Assembly: GCF_000701405.1 (NCBI RefSeq)
Contig: NZ_JNIV01000050.1
Location: 1-33,638 of the forward strand
Length of the DNA: 33,638 nucleotides
Reading direction: 5' to 3'
Origin: Deinococcus marmoris DSM 12784
GTDB taxonomy: Bacteria > Deinococcota > Deinococci > Deinococcales > Deinococcaceae
Under the pieces are notes generated by a model. The model searched no databases. It had not been told where the DNA came from and worked only from the letters and a program-made list of their open reading frames with translations. How positions within the stretch are numbered: the first letter of the stretch is position 1; the number at the start of each line of letters is the position of its first letter. The position numbers and the translations under genes are program-made. Below are positions 12,664-22,951 of this stretch, in pieces.

Positions 12664-13575
12664 TTGCCGATCAAGGAGAAGGTGCGCGGGGCGACGGGCC
12701 ACCTGACCGTCAGGAACGCCAGCCTGCACAACCTCAAAGACGTCACCGTGGATATTCCCACCGGCGTGCTGACGGTGGTGACGGGCGTGGCCGGATCGGG
12801 CAAGAGTTCGCTGATCAACGACGTATTTCTGGCGCAGCACCCCGGCTCAGTCGTCATTGATCAGTCGCGCGTGACCGCCAACAGCCGCTCGGCCCCGGCC
12901 ACCTATACCGGCATCATGGACGACATTCGCAAGGCGTTTGCCAAAGCGAACGGCGTGAGCGCCTCGCTGTTCAGCTTCAACTCGGAAGGAAGCTGCCCCG
13001 AGTGCAGCGGCCTGGGCGTGATCTACACCGATCTGGCCTTTATGGAAGGCATGACCTCCGTGTGCGACGTCTGCGGGGGCAAACGCTTCAAGGAGGAAGT
13101 GCTGGCCTACCACCTGCGCGGCCAGTCGATTGCCGACGTGCTGGATATGACGGCGGAACAGGCACTCGCGTTCTTCACCGAGAAGAAAATTCGCGCCGTG
13201 TTGCAGGCCATGAACGACGTGGGGCTGGGCTACCTGAAACTGGGCCAGCCCCTCAGCACCGTGTCGGGCGGCGAGGGACAGCGCCTCAAGCTCGCTGGCG
13301 AACTGCACAAGAAGGGCAGCGTCTACGTGATGGACGAACCCACCACCGGGCTGCACCTCTCGGACATCGGGATGCTGATGCGCCTGATCGACCGGCTGGT
13401 GGACAGCGGCAACACCGTTTTACTGATCGAACACCATCTGGACGTGATCCGGCAGGCCGACTGGATCATCGACCTGGGGCCGGAAGGTGGCAGCGCCGGG
13501 GGTGAGGTGCTGTACGAGGGGCCGCCTCAGGGCCTGAAAAACTGTGCCAGAAGCCTGACGGGACAGTTTATATGA
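12664..13575 (+). CDS. UvrA-like ABC ATPase, C-terminal half (downstream of in-frame TAG)
   Basis: This frame directly continues the preceding half after TAG and one CAC codon; the first possible start is a TTG at 12664. Walker A GVAGSGKSS lies at residues 41-49, a zinc site CPEC (111-114) and CDVC (134-137) with 19 residues between pairs, signature VSGGEGQRLK (200-209), Walker B VMDEPT and an IEHH loop. In UvrA proteins both modules act in one chain, so this is most simply the second half of an interrupted gene. Independent translation is not excluded: AAGGAG lies at 12673-12678, but only 3 nt before a GTG at 12682, and no good site precedes the TTG. Reading frame and motifs are otherwise intact, so the interruption is recent, artefactual or tolerated. 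Confidence 0.72.
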   Translation: MPIKEKVRGATGHLTVRNASLHNLKDVTVDIPTGVLTVVTGVAGSGKSSLINDVFLAQHPGSVVIDQSRVTANSRSAPATYTGIMDDIRKAFAKANGVSASLFSFNSEGSCPECSGLGVIYTDLAFMEGMTSVCDVCGGKRFKEEVLAYHLRGQSIADVLDMTAEQALAFFTEKKIRAVLQAMNDVGLGYLKLGQPLSTVSGGEGQRLKLAGELHKKGSVYVMDEPTTGLHLSDIGMLMRLIDRLVDSGNTVLLIEHHLDVIRQADWIIDLGPEGGSAGGEVLYEGPPQGLKNCARSLTGQFI

Positions 13576-13604
13576 ACGGGTGAACTGATAGGCCCGGAAC
13601 CATT

Positions 13605-13662
13605 TTGCAATCCGTCCTAGTAGAGCAGGCCACGCGGCTATATATACAGTGACAGATTGCAA
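13605..13662. repeat. Inverted repeat upstream of the type III glutamine synthetase
   Basis: TTGCAATCCGTC (13605-13616) and GACAGATTGCAA (13651-13662) pair over 12 positions with one mismatch. They enclose 34 nt that include TATATATACAGT. No T-run follows, so a regulatory dyad or small mobile remnant is likelier than a terminator. It ends about 60 bp before the -35 box of the next promoter. Confidence 0.6.
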
Positions 13663-13723
13663 GGGATCGGGAAGTTGCTGCGGCCCTTGCCTGTCAATAC
13701 GGCAGCTTGTTCAGAGAAGCGCG

Positions 13724-13753
13724 TTGACCCGTCTTCCGGTCTGCCCGTATACT
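13724..13753 (+). promoter_or_regulatory. Promoter of the leader ORF and glnN
   Basis: TTGACC (13724-13729) and TATACT (13748-13753) with an 18-nt spacer form a strong housekeeping promoter. The -10 ends 8 nt before an ATG at 13762, so the transcript should be leaderless for a short ORF that precedes the glutamine synthetase. Confidence 0.8.
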
Positions 13754-13761
13754 CACTGCCG

Positions 13762-13854
13762 ATGACAGATCAGCGGCGGACGCTACAGGAGCCGGGATGC
13801 GACCAGGCCCCGCGTCCGCTTGTTTCTGGTCTGCACCAGGGGGAGCGACTATGA
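13762..13854 (+). CDS. Leaderless 30-codon leader ORF before glnN
   Basis: ATG at 13762 opens 30 codons ([10 protein letters not shown]... ending GLHQGERL) and stops with TGA at 13852-13854. That TGA overlaps the ATG of the glutamine synthetase (13851-13853) as ATGA. The TATACT box lies 8 nt upstream, the spacing seen at leaderless genes in this window, so ribosomes would begin on this ORF. The peptide is hydrophilic with four Arg and three Gln and resembles no family I know. It contains the GGGGGAG that can serve as ribosome-binding site for the following gene, so its translation could couple to or control that gene. No peptide function is claimed; the ORF may matter only as a translated leader. 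Confidence 0.5.
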   Translation: MTDQRRTLQEPGCDQAPRPLVSGLHQGERL

Positions 13855-16025
13855 CTCAGACCGGCAACAATCAGGATTTCGATGTCAACTCGGCGGCCCG
13901 CAACTGGCGTGTGGAGGCCACCGCGCAGCCCACGCCCAGCGAACTGGTGACCGAGAAGTTTGCCAGTGACGTGCTGACCGTGGACCAGCTCAAGACCCGC
14001 ATGAGCAAGAGCGCATACAAGAGCCTCCAGGCCACCGCCGAGCGCGGCGAGACGCTGGACCCCAGCATTGCCGACACCGTGGCGCTGGCCATGAAGACCT
14101 GGGCCATGGAAATGGGCGCGACGCACTACACCCACTGGTTCCAGCCGCTGACCGGAGGCACCGCCGAGAAGCACGACTCTTTCCTGAACCCTGCTGGGGA
14201 CGGCGTGGCGATCATGTCGTTTTCAGGCAAGGAGCTGATCCAGGCCGAGCCGGACGCCTCCAGCTTCCCGTCGGGGGGCCTGCGGGCCACCTTCGAGGCG
14301 CGCGGCTACACCGCCTGGGACCCCTCGTCACCGGCCTTCGTGGTCCGGCACGCCAACGGCGCGACGCTGTGCATCCCCAGCGTGTTCGCGTCCTGGAAGG
14401 GTGAGGCGCTGGACCTCAAGATTCCGCTGCTGCGTTCTATTGAGGCGCTGAACAAGGCGGTGACCCCGGCCCTCAAGCTGTTCGGCGCGTCCGAGGGCAC
14501 CCGCGTGACCAGCAGCCTGGGCGCGGAGCAGGAATACTTCCTGATTGCCGAGGAGTTCTACTACCGCCGCCCCGATCTGGTCATGAGCGGGCGCACGCTG
14601 TTCGGCGCAAAGCCCCCGCGCGGGCAGGAGCTGGAGGACCATTACTTCGGCGCGATTCCTGACCGCATCCTGAGCTTCATGACCGACGCCGAGATGCAAC
14701 TGTACGCGCTGGGCATCCCGGTCAAGACCCGCCACAACGAGGTGGCCCCCGGTCAGTTCGAGGTGGCCCCGATCTTCGAGGACAGCAACATCGCCGCCGA
14801 TCACCAGCAACTGATGATGCAGGTGCTGCGGAGTACCGCCCGCAAGTACGGTCTGGTCTGCCTGATGCACGAGAAGCCCTTTGCCGGGATCAACGGCAGC
14901 GGCAAGCACTGCAACTGGAGCATGGCCACCGACGCGGGCGAGAACCTGCTGGACCCCGGCGACACCCCTGACGAGAACATGCAATTCCTGTTCTTCACCT
15001 CTGCCGTCCTCAAAGCCGTGGATGAGCATCAGGACCTGCTGCGCGCCTGTGTGGCCAGTGCCAGCAACGATCACCGCCTGGGAGCCGCCGAGGCCCCGCC
15101 CGCGATTATCAGCATCTTTCTGGGCAGCGAGCTGAGCGACATCTACGAGCGCCTGGCCAGCGGACAGGGTGGACGCGGCAAGGCGGCGGGGCTGATGGGC
15201 CTGGGCAGCCGCGTGCTGCCTGAAATCCCGATTCATGCCGGGGACCGCAACCGCACCAGCCCCTTTGCCTTCACCGGCAATAAGTTCGAGTTCCGCGCGG
15301 TGGGCAGCTCCCAGAGCATTTCTTTCCCCATCACCGTGATGAACGCCATCGTCGCGGATTCGGTGGGCCATCTGGTAGAAGACCTCCAGACCAAGCTGGA
15401 CAGTGGCAAGGAACTGAGCGTGGCCCTGGCCGAACAGGTGCGCGAAACGTACACCAAGCACAAGCGGATCGTGTTCGACGGCGACGGCTACAGCGACGAG
15501 TGGCACCACGAGGCCGAACACGAGCGCGGTCTGCTGAACCTGCGGACCGCTCTGGACGCCGTGGAACAGTTGCACAGCCCCAAGAACATCGAGCTGTTCG
15601 GCAGGCTGGCCATCCTGAACGACCGTGAACTGGCGGCCCGTCAGGAAATCATGTACGACATCTATTTCAAGACCGTGAACATCGAGGGCGAAACCACGGA
15701 GTACATGGCCCAGCGTCAGATTTTGCCCGCCGCCCTCAGCTATCTGGCCGCCCTGAAAAACGTGCCGGAAAGCAGCCGCGCCGCCGCTGGCGTGAGCAAA
15801 GAAGTGGGCGAGGTCACGGACAAGCTCTACGACGCCCTGCAAGTCCTGCGCGAGCAGAATGACGCCCTGGGCGGCGAGGAAATCCACGAGAAGGCCCACC
15901 ACATGCGTGACGCTGTGCTGCCTGCCATGAACGAGGTCCGGGCCTACGCCGACCGGCTGGAAAACCTGATCGACTTCAAGCTGTGGCCGCTGCCCACCTA
16001 CCGCCAGATGCTGTTCGTGAAGTAA
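13851..16025 (+). CDS. glnN: Type III glutamine synthetase
   Basis: A 724-residue GSIII enzyme, the large form found in Bacteroidetes, cyanobacteria and Deinococcus, making glutamine from glutamate, ammonia and ATP. Motifs include 'GAEQEYFLI' near residue 224, '[17 protein letters not shown]' near 295, '[13 protein letters not shown]' near 344 and '[23 protein letters not shown]' near 465. The usual GSIII C-terminal helical domain fills the last 200 residues. The ATG at 13851 is chosen because GGGGGAG lies just before it and it overlaps the stop of a leaderless leader ORF; an in-frame ATG at 13797 lies inside that leader and lacks a site. A terminator follows. With glnA nearby, the cell has two unrelated-length synthetases, possibly used under different nitrogen states. 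Confidence 0.94.
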   Translation: MTQTGNNQDFDVNSAARNWRVEATAQPTPSELVTEKFASDVLTVDQLKTRMSKSAYKSLQATAERGETLDPSIADTVALAMKTWAMEMGATHYTHWFQPLTGGTAEKHDSFLNPAGDGVAIMSFSGKELIQAEPDASSFPSGGLRATFEARGYTAWDPSSPAFVVRHANGATLCIPSVFASWKGEALDLKIPLLRSIEALNKAVTPALKLFGASEGTRVTSSLGAEQEYFLIAEEFYYRRPDLVMSGRTLFGAKPPRGQELEDHYFGAIPDRILSFMTDAEMQLYALGIPVKTRHNEVAPGQFEVAPIFEDSNIAADHQQLMMQVLRSTARKYGLVCLMHEKPFAGINGSGKHCNWSMATDAGENLLDPGDTPDENMQFLFFTSAVLKAVDEHQDLLRACVASASNDHRLGAAEAPPAIISIFLGSELSDIYERLASGQGGRGKAAGLMGLGSRVLPEIPIHAGDRNRTSPFAFTGNKFEFRAVGSSQSISFPITVMNAIVADSVGHLVEDLQTKLDSGKELSVALAEQVRETYTKHKRIVFDGDGYSDEWHHEAEHERGLLNLRTALDAVEQLHSPKNIELFGRLAILNDRELAARQEIMYDIYFKTVNIEGETTEYMAQRQILPAALSYLAALKNVPESSRAAAGVSKEVGEVTDKLYDALQVLREQNDALGGEEIHEKAHHMRDAVLPAMNEVRAYADRLENLIDFKLWPLPTYRQMLFVK

Positions 16026-16040
16026 AGCTTCCCAAATTCA

Positions 16041-16072
16041 ATTCCCCGTCCTGATTTGGGCGGGGGATTTTT
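16041..16072. terminator. Terminator after glnN
   Basis: ATTCCCCG (16041-16048) pairs with CGGGGGAT (16061-16068) over 8 bp with one G-T pair, then TTTT. It lies 16 nt after the glnN stop and before the stop of the convergent oxidoreductase, which it may also serve weakly. Confidence 0.75.
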
Positions 16073-16105
16073 CATTGTTGGTAGGGAGCAGAGTGGGCTG
16101 TTCAG

Positions 16106-17146
16106 TCAGTCCGCCGCCACCGCCACGCCCCCGCGCATCGCCTCCATGACCAGCGCGTAGGACCGCCGCCGCGCCGCCGGATCGTGGGTCATGGTGGTCA
16201 GGATCAGTTCGTCGGCCCCAATGTCCCCGGCCAGACGGTGCAGGCGGGCGGCCACCTCTGCCGGATCGCCCACGATGGCGCGGGCGCGGGACGCTTCGGC
16301 CACTGCGCGTTCCTGTGGGGTGTAAGGATAATCGCGGGCCTCCTGCACGCTGGGAAACGAGGCCACCTCGCTGTGTGTCAGGCGCAGGAACATCAGACCC
16401 AGGGGCAGGCTCAGTTCCTCGGCCTCGGCGCGGGTGGGGGCGCAGATCACGTTGGCGGCGACGATCACCTGGGGGTTTGGGAAGGTGACTGAGGGCTGGA
16501 ATGCCGCGCGGTACGCCTGGGCCGCCGCTGCCGCCCCCGCCGTATCGGGATTGATATGCCATGCGAAGGCCAGCCCCGCGCCGATCTGGGCCGCGACACG
16601 CGCGCCGTAGCCGCTGCTGGACAGCAACCACAGTGGCGGAAACAGGCCGTCGCCCGCCGGGGCCGCCACCGTTCCCGCGAAGGGATGGCCTGCCGGGAAG
16701 TTGCCCGTGCCAAACGCCATCAGCTCTGAGAGTTGCCGCTCGAAGGAGTCTTCCATCAAGCCGGATGCGCCTCGGAGCGCTCTGGCGGTGCGGCCATCCG
16801 TGCCCGGTGCGCGGCCCAGTCCCAGGTCCACCCGGTCCGGGGCCAGTGCGGAGAGCAGGCGGTAGCCTTCCGCCACGGCCAGCGGTGTGTGGTTGAGCAG
16901 CATCACCCCGCCGGACCCCAGACGGATACGCCGGGTGACCTGCGAGGCGGCGGCCAGCACGGCCAGCGGCACAGACGAGGCCACCGCGCCCATGTTGTGG
17001 TGTTCGGCCACCCAGTAACGTTCGTAACCCAGGTCTTCGGCGTATTGCGCCAGCCGCAGGGATTCGCGCAGGGCCGTGGTGGCGTCCGAACCGGAGGGGA
17101 TCGGGACCAGATCCAGCACGGAGAGGGGGAGAGAAGCAGTGTTCAT
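16106..17146 (-). CDS. Luciferase-like (MsnO8-type) flavin-dependent oxidoreductase
   Basis: A 346-residue member of the bacterial luciferase-like monooxygenase family, which uses reduced flavin (FMN or F420) in a TIM barrel. The opening '[13 protein letters not shown]', then '[23 protein letters not shown]' (near residue 45) and '[21 protein letters not shown]' (near 77), with 'GRAPGTDG' (near 110), are typical of the MsnO8-type subfamily. Substrate unknown. The frame is open back to 17233, but family alignment favours the ATG at 17146, preceded by GGGGG and a CAGACT box. It diverges from the SDR gene across 96 bp, and its 3' end faces glnN. Confidence 0.85.
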   Translation of the reverse strand: MNTASLPLSVLDLVPIPSGSDATTALRESLRLAQYAEDLGYERYWVAEHHNMGAVASSVPLAVLAAASQVTRRIRLGSGGVMLLNHTPLAVAEGYRLLSALAPDRVDLGLGRAPGTDGRTARALRGASGLMEDSFERQLSELMAFGTGNFPAGHPFAGTVAAPAGDGLFPPLWLLSSSGYGARVAAQIGAGLAFAWHINPDTAGAAAAAQAYRAAFQPSVTFPNPQVIVAANVICAPTRAEAEELSLPLGLMFLRLTHSEVASFPSVQEARDYPYTPQERAVAEASRARAIVGDPAEVAARLHRLAGDIGADELILTTMTHDPAARRRSYALVMEAMRGGVAVAAD

Positions 17147-17242
17147 GCCCCCAGTCTGCGCCCTTCTGATGCTTTGTATCTTGAAGTGATTCACAAACCC
17201 GTCTTGATCTGGCCTGAATGCCCGAAACGGCACAATGGCAGG

Positions 17243-18001
17243 ATGACCTCAACCCAGCCAGTAGCCAAGACGCACTTTGATTTCTCTGGACGCCGCGCGC
17301 TGGTGACGGGCGCAGGCAAGGGCATTGGCCGCGAAATCGTGGCACTGCTGGCCGGATGCGGCGCAACGGTGGTGGCGCTCAGCCGCGACGCGGGCGATCT
17401 GTACAGTCTGAGCGCTGAAACAGGATGCGAGGTAATAGCCGCCGATCTGGCCGACGCTGGAGCCGCCCGTCAGGCTGCCGAGGAAGCCGGGCCAGTTGAT
17501 CTCCTGGTGAACAACGCGGGCATCTCCATCCTGCAACCGTTTCTGGACACCACCCCCGAAGCCTTTGACCAGACGCAGGCGGTCAACGTTCGCGCGGCCC
17601 TGATCGTGGGGCAGGTGGTGGCGCGCGGATTGATCGGGCGCGGGGCGGCAGGGGCAATCGTCAATGTGTCCAGCCAGTCGTCTTCCGTGGGCCTGCCCAA
17701 CCACGCCGCCTACTGTGCGTCCAAGGGCGCACTGGACCAATTGACCCGCGTGATGGCGATTGAGCTGGGGCCGCACGGTATCCGCGTGAATGCGGTGAAT
17801 CCCACCGTCACCCTGACGCCTATGGGCGTGATGGCCTGGGGTGACCCGGCGAAAAGCGCCCCGATGCTGGCGCGTATTCCGCTGGGCCGTTTCGCCCAAC
17901 CGCGCGACGTGGCGCAGGCGGTGGCGTACCTCCTGAGCGACGCGGCGGGCATGGTCAACGGGGTCATGCTGCCGGTGGACGGGGGATTTCTGAGCAATTG
18001 A
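17243..18001 (+). CDS. SDR family oxidoreductase, L-xylulose reductase-like
   Basis: A 252-residue short-chain dehydrogenase/reductase. Cofactor motif TGAGKGIG is at residues 22-29, NNAG at 90-93, and the active-site residues are Ser143/144, Tyr157 and Lys161, with Asn115. The C-terminal half, especially '[11 protein letters not shown]', 'RIPLGRF' and the end 'LPVDGGF', closely resembles animal dicarbonyl/L-xylulose reductase (DCXR) as I recall it, so an NADP(H)-linked reductase of ketoses or dicarbonyls is the best guess. Arg/Ser residues after the second strand ('ALSRD') fit NADP rather than NAD. The ATG at 17243 has CACAAT 6 nt upstream, an imperfect -10. It is divergent from the flavin oxidoreductase. 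Confidence 0.85.
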   Translation: MTSTQPVAKTHFDFSGRRALVTGAGKGIGREIVALLAGCGATVVALSRDAGDLYSLSAETGCEVIAADLADAGAARQAAEEAGPVDLLVNNAGISILQPFLDTTPEAFDQTQAVNVRAALIVGQVVARGLIGRGAAGAIVNVSSQSSSVGLPNHAAYCASKGALDQLTRVMAIELGPHGIRVNAVNPTVTLTPMGVMAWGDPAKSAPMLARIPLGRFAQPRDVAQAVAYLLSDAAGMVNGVMLPVDGGFLSN

Positions 18002-18070
18002 GGGGCGTCGTTCGGCCTCCCCTCTAGCCCTTTCGCGCTCTGCATGACCTTCGCCCCCGGCCCATGCCTC

Positions 18071-18076
18071 TATGCT
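18071..18076 (+). promoter_or_regulatory. -10 box before the glcF leader ORF
   Basis: TATGCT ends 6 nt before a GTG at 18083, the spacing of a leaderless start. No clear -35 at 16-18 nt. It lies downstream of the in-frame ATG at 18064, which argues against that ATG as the glcF start. Confidence 0.5.
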
Positions 18077-18082
18077 GTGCCC

Positions 18083-18100
18083 GTGAGGCAATTCCGGTGA
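18083..18100 (+). CDS. Five-codon leader ORF before glcF
   Basis: GTG AGG CAA TTC CGG TGA encodes MRQFR. It starts 6 nt after TATGCT, where a leaderless transcript would begin, and its TGA overlaps the GTG of glcF as GTGA. The GAGG inside it (18085-18088) is 8 nt from the glcF GTG and could act as the ribosome-binding site, so the stretch may be no more than a 5' leader. It resembles in plan the longer leader before glnN. Confidence 0.35.
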   Translation: MRQFR

Positions 18101-19374
18101 ACAACGACATTCCTGTGCGTGAGCTGGGGCCGCAGGGCGAGGTCATGGCACACGCCGTGGACGCCTGCGTGCATTGCGGTTTCTGCCTGCCCGCCTGCCC
18201 CACCTATGCGCTGCTAGGCGACGAGATGGACAGCCCACGCGGGCGCATCGTGCTGATGAAAGAGGTGCTGGAGGGCGGCCTGGACCTGCTGGACGCCGCC
18301 CCGCATCTGGACCGCTGCCTGGGCTGTCAGGCGTGCGTGACCGCCTGTCCCAGCGGCGTGCCCTACGGCGAGCTGATCACCAGTTTTCGTGGCTGGAGCG
18401 AGCCGCAGCGCCAGCGCTCGCCGCTGGACAGGGCCAAGCGCTACGCGATTCTCAAAGCGTTGCCCGCCCCAAAGCTGTTTAGCGTCGCCGCCCGTGTCGG
18501 TCAGTACGCCAAGCCGCTTGCGCCTGTGCTGCCCGCTGCTCTGCGTGGACCGCTGGACCTGCTGCCCGAACACGTTCCGGCCATGCAGCCCAGCCCCAGG
18601 GTCACGCCCGCGCAGGGCCAGCGCCGGGGCCGGGTGGCCTTTCTGACCGGGTGTGCCCAGCAGGCCCTCGCGCCCAACTTCAACGCCGCCACCCTGCGCG
18701 TGCTGGCCCGCAACGGCATTGAAGTCGTCATTCCTGATGGTCAGGGCTGCTGCGGGGCCGCCGCGCTGCACACCGGGGCGCGGGATGAGGCTTTGCGGCT
18801 GGTGCGCGCCAATCTGGACGCCTTCAACCCCGACGATTACGACGCCATCCTCTCCAACGCGGCGGGCTGCGGCGCGGGCCTCAAGGAATATCCGATCATC
18901 CTCCACGGCCTGCACGATGAGGCAAAGGCCACGGCTTTCTCGGCCAAGGTGCAGGACATCAGCGAGTATCTGGGGACGCTGGCGCACGACGATGGGCTGG
19001 AGCCGTTCATGCCCGCCTCGCGTCCCCTCAAGATCGCGTACCACGACGCCTGCCATCTGGCCCACGCGCAGAAGGTCCGGTCTGCGCCGCGTGAATTGTT
19101 GCGAATGATTCCCGGCGTCAGCGTCGTGGAGATTCCTGAAGGTGATCTGTGCTGCGGCTCGGCAGGCACATACAACCTGGAACAGCCCGAACTGGCTGGG
19201 CAACTGGGCGCGCGCAAGGCCGGACACATCCTGTCCACCACGCCGGACCTGATTGCCAGCGGAAACATCGGCTGCCACACCCAGATTCAGAGCCATGTGC
19301 GCCGCCAGGGCAGCCCGGTTCCGGTGATGCATACGGTGGAAGTGCTGGATCTGGCGTACCGGGGGGAATTGTGA
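18097..19374 (+). CDS. glcF: Glycolate oxidase iron-sulfur subunit GlcF
   Basis: A 425-residue iron-sulfur subunit of glycolate/lactate-type oxidase, passing electrons from the flavin subunit to the quinone pool at the membrane. Two ferredoxin-type 4Fe-4S sites are intact: Cys24, 27, 30, 34 ([11 protein letters not shown]) and Cys74, 77, 80, 84 ([11 protein letters not shown]). The C-terminal half has two cysteine-rich CCG modules, with '[13 protein letters not shown]' and 'DACHLAHAQ...[11 protein letters not shown]'. The GTG at 18097 is preferred: GAGG lies 8 nt before it, and the alternative ATG at 18064 falls upstream of the TATGCT box. It is the first gene of glcF-D-E; a 72-bp inverted repeat separates it from glcD. 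Confidence 0.93.
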   Translation: MNNDIPVRELGPQGEVMAHAVDACVHCGFCLPACPTYALLGDEMDSPRGRIVLMKEVLEGGLDLLDAAPHLDRCLGCQACVTACPSGVPYGELITSFRGWSEPQRQRSPLDRAKRYAILKALPAPKLFSVAARVGQYAKPLAPVLPAALRGPLDLLPEHVPAMQPSPRVTPAQGQRRGRVAFLTGCAQQALAPNFNAATLRVLARNGIEVVIPDGQGCCGAAALHTGARDEALRLVRANLDAFNPDDYDAILSNAAGCGAGLKEYPIILHGLHDEAKATAFSAKVQDISEYLGTLAHDDGLEPFMPASRPLKIAYHDACHLAHAQKVRSAPRELLRMIPGVSVVEIPEGDLCCGSAGTYNLEQPELAGQLGARKAGHILSTTPDLIASGNIGCHTQIQSHVRRQGSPVPVMHTVEVLDLAYRGEL

Positions 19375-19377
19375 AAG

Positions 19378-19449
19378 GTCTAATGGTCAAAGAGTCCAAG
19401 GGTCCAAGGAGGGCGGTTCTTAGACTTTTAGACCCTCAGATCCTTAGAC
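19378..19449. repeat. 72-bp inverted repeat of GTCYAA units between glcF and glcD
   Basis: Four GTC(T/C/A)AA-type units spaced 8-11 nt apart (starting at 19378, 19385, 19394 and 19402) are followed, after a short GC-rich centre near 19411-19416, by TTAGAC-type units on the same strand (19420, 19427, 19444). The two arms are reverse complements at roughly two thirds of positions and begin and end with a perfect GTCTAA/TTAGAC pair. It begins 4 nt after the glcF stop and ends just before the glcD ribosome-binding site. Its composition is unlike the flanking genes. Confidence 0.7.
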
Positions 19450-19465
19450 GCGCCGGAGGTGCAGC

Positions 19466-20888
<1,423 letters not shown>

Positions 20889-20896
<8 letters not shown>

Positions 20897-21542
20897 CATC
20901 TCTCCTGGCGATCAGACCCTGACCGTCTCCGGTGGGGTTGGATTGCTTGAGGTTTACGCGGCGCTGCCCCCTGGCCTCTATCCGCCATTCCCTCCAGTGG
21001 AACTGCCAGGCGGCGTGGGCGGCCTCGTCTCGCGCGGCGGCTTTGGGCAGACATTCTTCTTCGGCGCGGAGGTGCTGGGCGTGACCTTCCGTGCGCCATC
21101 TGGCCGTGTGGTGCGGGCGGGCGGGCGAACCGTCAAGAACGTGCAGGGCTATGACCTGACCCGCCCCTTTGTGGGCAGCTTCGGTGCGCTGGGCGAGGCG
21201 CTGGAAATCACGCTGCGCCTGCGCCCTGGCCTGAGTGCCCGCCATGTCTCGGCCCCCGGCTCACTGGCTGGGCTGCCCGATCTGGCCGCCCGCTTTGCCT
21301 GGGAAATGGACGGACAGGTTCACCTGATTCACTTTGGGCATGGGCGGCAGGTAGACCGCGCTCTGGCCGTGCTGCCCGGCGCGGTGGAAATCACCGGACC
21401 CCTTGACCTGACCTCTGAATTTCCCGGCGGTATGGGCGTGGGCGCAGGCGGACGTGTCAAGGACCGCCGCTTCGGCTGGATGGACGGCGGGGCTGTGCCG
21501 CCCGTGCCAGCGCTGTTCGCGCGGGTGGCGGCGAGTCTGTGA
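20889..21542 (+). CDS. glcE: Glycolate oxidase FAD-binding subunit GlcE (short form)
   Basis: A 217-residue second flavin-type subunit. '[28 protein letters not shown]' (residues 38-65), '[25 protein letters not shown]' (81-105) and 'ITLRLRP' are the FAD-binding core of GlcE. E. coli GlcE is about 350 residues; here only the PCMH-type FAD domain and a compact C-terminal part of about 100 residues remain, and most of the usual oxidase-domain half is absent. No frameshift or early stop explains this, so it looks like a natural short form. It begins inside the last codons of glcD (8-nt overlap), which implies translational coupling and a fixed ratio with GlcD. Confidence 0.82.
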
Positions 21543-21586
21543 GGACTGTTTAACCGTCTGGCAGATCGATCCACGGCCCCACCCTC

Positions 21587-21592
21587 TAGACT
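21587..21592 (+). promoter_or_regulatory. -10 box of leaderless promoter
   Basis: TAGACT stands 6 nt before the ATG at 21599, the same hexamer and spacing as before rlmN on the other strand. It suggests the 2-hydroxyacid oxidase is transcribed separately from glcFDE. No obvious -35. Confidence 0.6.
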
Positions 21593-21598
21593 CCTCGC

Positions 21599-22855
21599 AT
21601 GTCACAACCCAAGTCCCCCGGTCCTGGCCGCACCCGTCAGACGCAGATTTTCGTGGATGGCCTGGGCGGCACCCGTCCGCTGGTCCCGGTAGACCCCGAA
21701 CGGCTGCGAAAGGCCGCGCGGCGCAAGCTGGACGCCCCGGCCTTCGCGTATCTGGCAGGGGGTGCGGGGATGGAGCGCACCATGCAGGCCAACCTGGACG
21801 CCTTCGCGGGCGTGAAGCTGCTGCCCCGCCGCCTGTGCGGTTCGGCGTCGCGGGATCTGAGCGTGGACCTGTTCGGGCACACCTACCCCGCGCCCGTGCT
21901 GCTGGCCCCGCTGGGCGTGCTGGAACTGGCACACCCGCAGGCCGATGTAGCGGTGGGCCGCGCCGCCGCCGCGTTGGGCGTGCCGTTCATCTTTTCCTCG
22001 CAGGCGTCCGAGCCGATGGAAGATGTGGCTGGAGTTATGGGCGACTCACCGCGCTGGTTCCAGTTGTACTGGGGCACCGACGAGGAAGTCGCGCGATCCT
22101 TTGTCCGCCGGGCCGAGGCGTGCGGCGCGCAGGCCATCGTGCTGACCCTGGACACCACGCTGCTGGGCTGGCGGCCCCGCGATCTGGACCTGGGCAATCT
22201 GCCGTTTCTGCGCGGGCAGGGGCTGGCGCAGTACCTGACCGACGAGGTGTTCCGCGCGCGGCTGCCTACCGTCAGCGTGCCTGCTGCCACGCCCCGGCCC
22301 TCGCCCGCGCTGCTGAAAACGGCGGCCAGCCTCGCCGCGCACGGACGCAAGTTCGGCCTTTCGCTGGCGCAGATGCGGACGGCGGCGGCCCACTTCACCG
22401 CCAGCTACACCCGCCCCGATCTGCAATGGGATGACCTCGCGCGGCTGCGGGGCTGGACTGATCTGCCCATTGTCCTCAAGGGCATTCTTCATCCAGACGA
22501 CGCCCGCGAGGCCGTGCGGCGCGGTATGGACGGCCTGATCGTCAGCAACCACGGCGGACGCCAGATCGACGGTGAGGTGGGCAGCCTGACGATGCTCCCG
22601 CGTGTGGTGGAGGCGGCAGGCGATTTGCCCGTGCTGCTCGACAGCGGTGTCCGCACGGGCGCGGATGTGGCGAAGGCACTGGCGCTGGGCGCGCGGGCGG
22701 TGCTGCTGGGCCGCCCCTACGCCTACGGACTGGCGCTGGCCGGAGAGGCAGGCGTGGCCGAGGTCATCCGCAACGTGGTGGCCGAGTTCGATCTGACCCT
22801 GGGCCTGCTGGGCGCACACGCCGCGCGGGACCTGGGGCCGGACCATCTGGCATGA
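21599..22855 (+). CDS. FMN-dependent 2-hydroxyacid oxidase (lactate 2-monooxygenase-like)
   Basis: A 418-residue TIM-barrel flavoenzyme that oxidises L-2-hydroxyacids such as L-lactate. FMN and substrate residues are visible: 'LAPLG' (102-106), '[12 protein letters not shown]' (132-143), 'WFQLY' (153-157), 'LTLDT' (182-186), Lys294 in 'VLKGI', and the catalytic base His318 with Arg321 in SNHGGRQ (316-322). '[26 protein letters not shown]' then forms the phosphate-binding end. A longer loop around residues 200-265 and the total length resemble lactate 2-monooxygenases, which release acetate and CO2, more than membrane-bound LldD; this is inference. It follows glcFDE by 56 bp with its own TAGACT box, so together they cover several 2-hydroxyacids. 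Confidence 0.85.
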   Translation: MSQPKSPGPGRTRQTQIFVDGLGGTRPLVPVDPERLRKAARRKLDAPAFAYLAGGAGMERTMQANLDAFAGVKLLPRRLCGSASRDLSVDLFGHTYPAPVLLAPLGVLELAHPQADVAVGRAAAALGVPFIFSSQASEPMEDVAGVMGDSPRWFQLYWGTDEEVARSFVRRAEACGAQAIVLTLDTTLLGWRPRDLDLGNLPFLRGQGLAQYLTDEVFRARLPTVSVPAATPRPSPALLKTAASLAAHGRKFGLSLAQMRTAAAHFTASYTRPDLQWDDLARLRGWTDLPIVLKGILHPDDAREAVRRGMDGLIVSNHGGRQIDGEVGSLTMLPRVVEAAGDLPVLLDSGVRTGADVAKALALGARAVLLGRPYAYGLALAGEAGVAEVIRNVVAEFDLTLGLLGAHAARDLGPDHLA

Positions 22856-22938
22856 GGAAGGAGCTGGCAAGGGCGTCCTGAGCGCTCCCTGTGTCGCCAC
22901 GCGCCCAGGGTCACAGACACGCCCCTGACCGGGAGGCG

Positions 22939-22944
22939 TATCCT
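22939..22944 (+). promoter_or_regulatory. -10 box of leaderless promoter
   Basis: TATCCT lies 7 nt before the GTG at 22952. It supports a leaderless GTG start for the secreted nucleotidase. Confidence 0.55.
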
Positions 22945-22951
22945 GGACAGC

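Noticed and set aside
17181..17196. Possible Rex operator between the flavin oxidoreductase and SDR genes
   Set aside because: Only the right half matches TTCACAA; the left half and the spacing do not fit TTGTGAA-N4-TTCACAA. Kept only as a half site.
16038..17366. Minus-strand 442-codon frame over the flavin oxidoreductase gene
   Set aside because: It is a shadow frame: Arg/Gly/Pro-rich without motifs, while the other frame encodes a clear luciferase-like protein.
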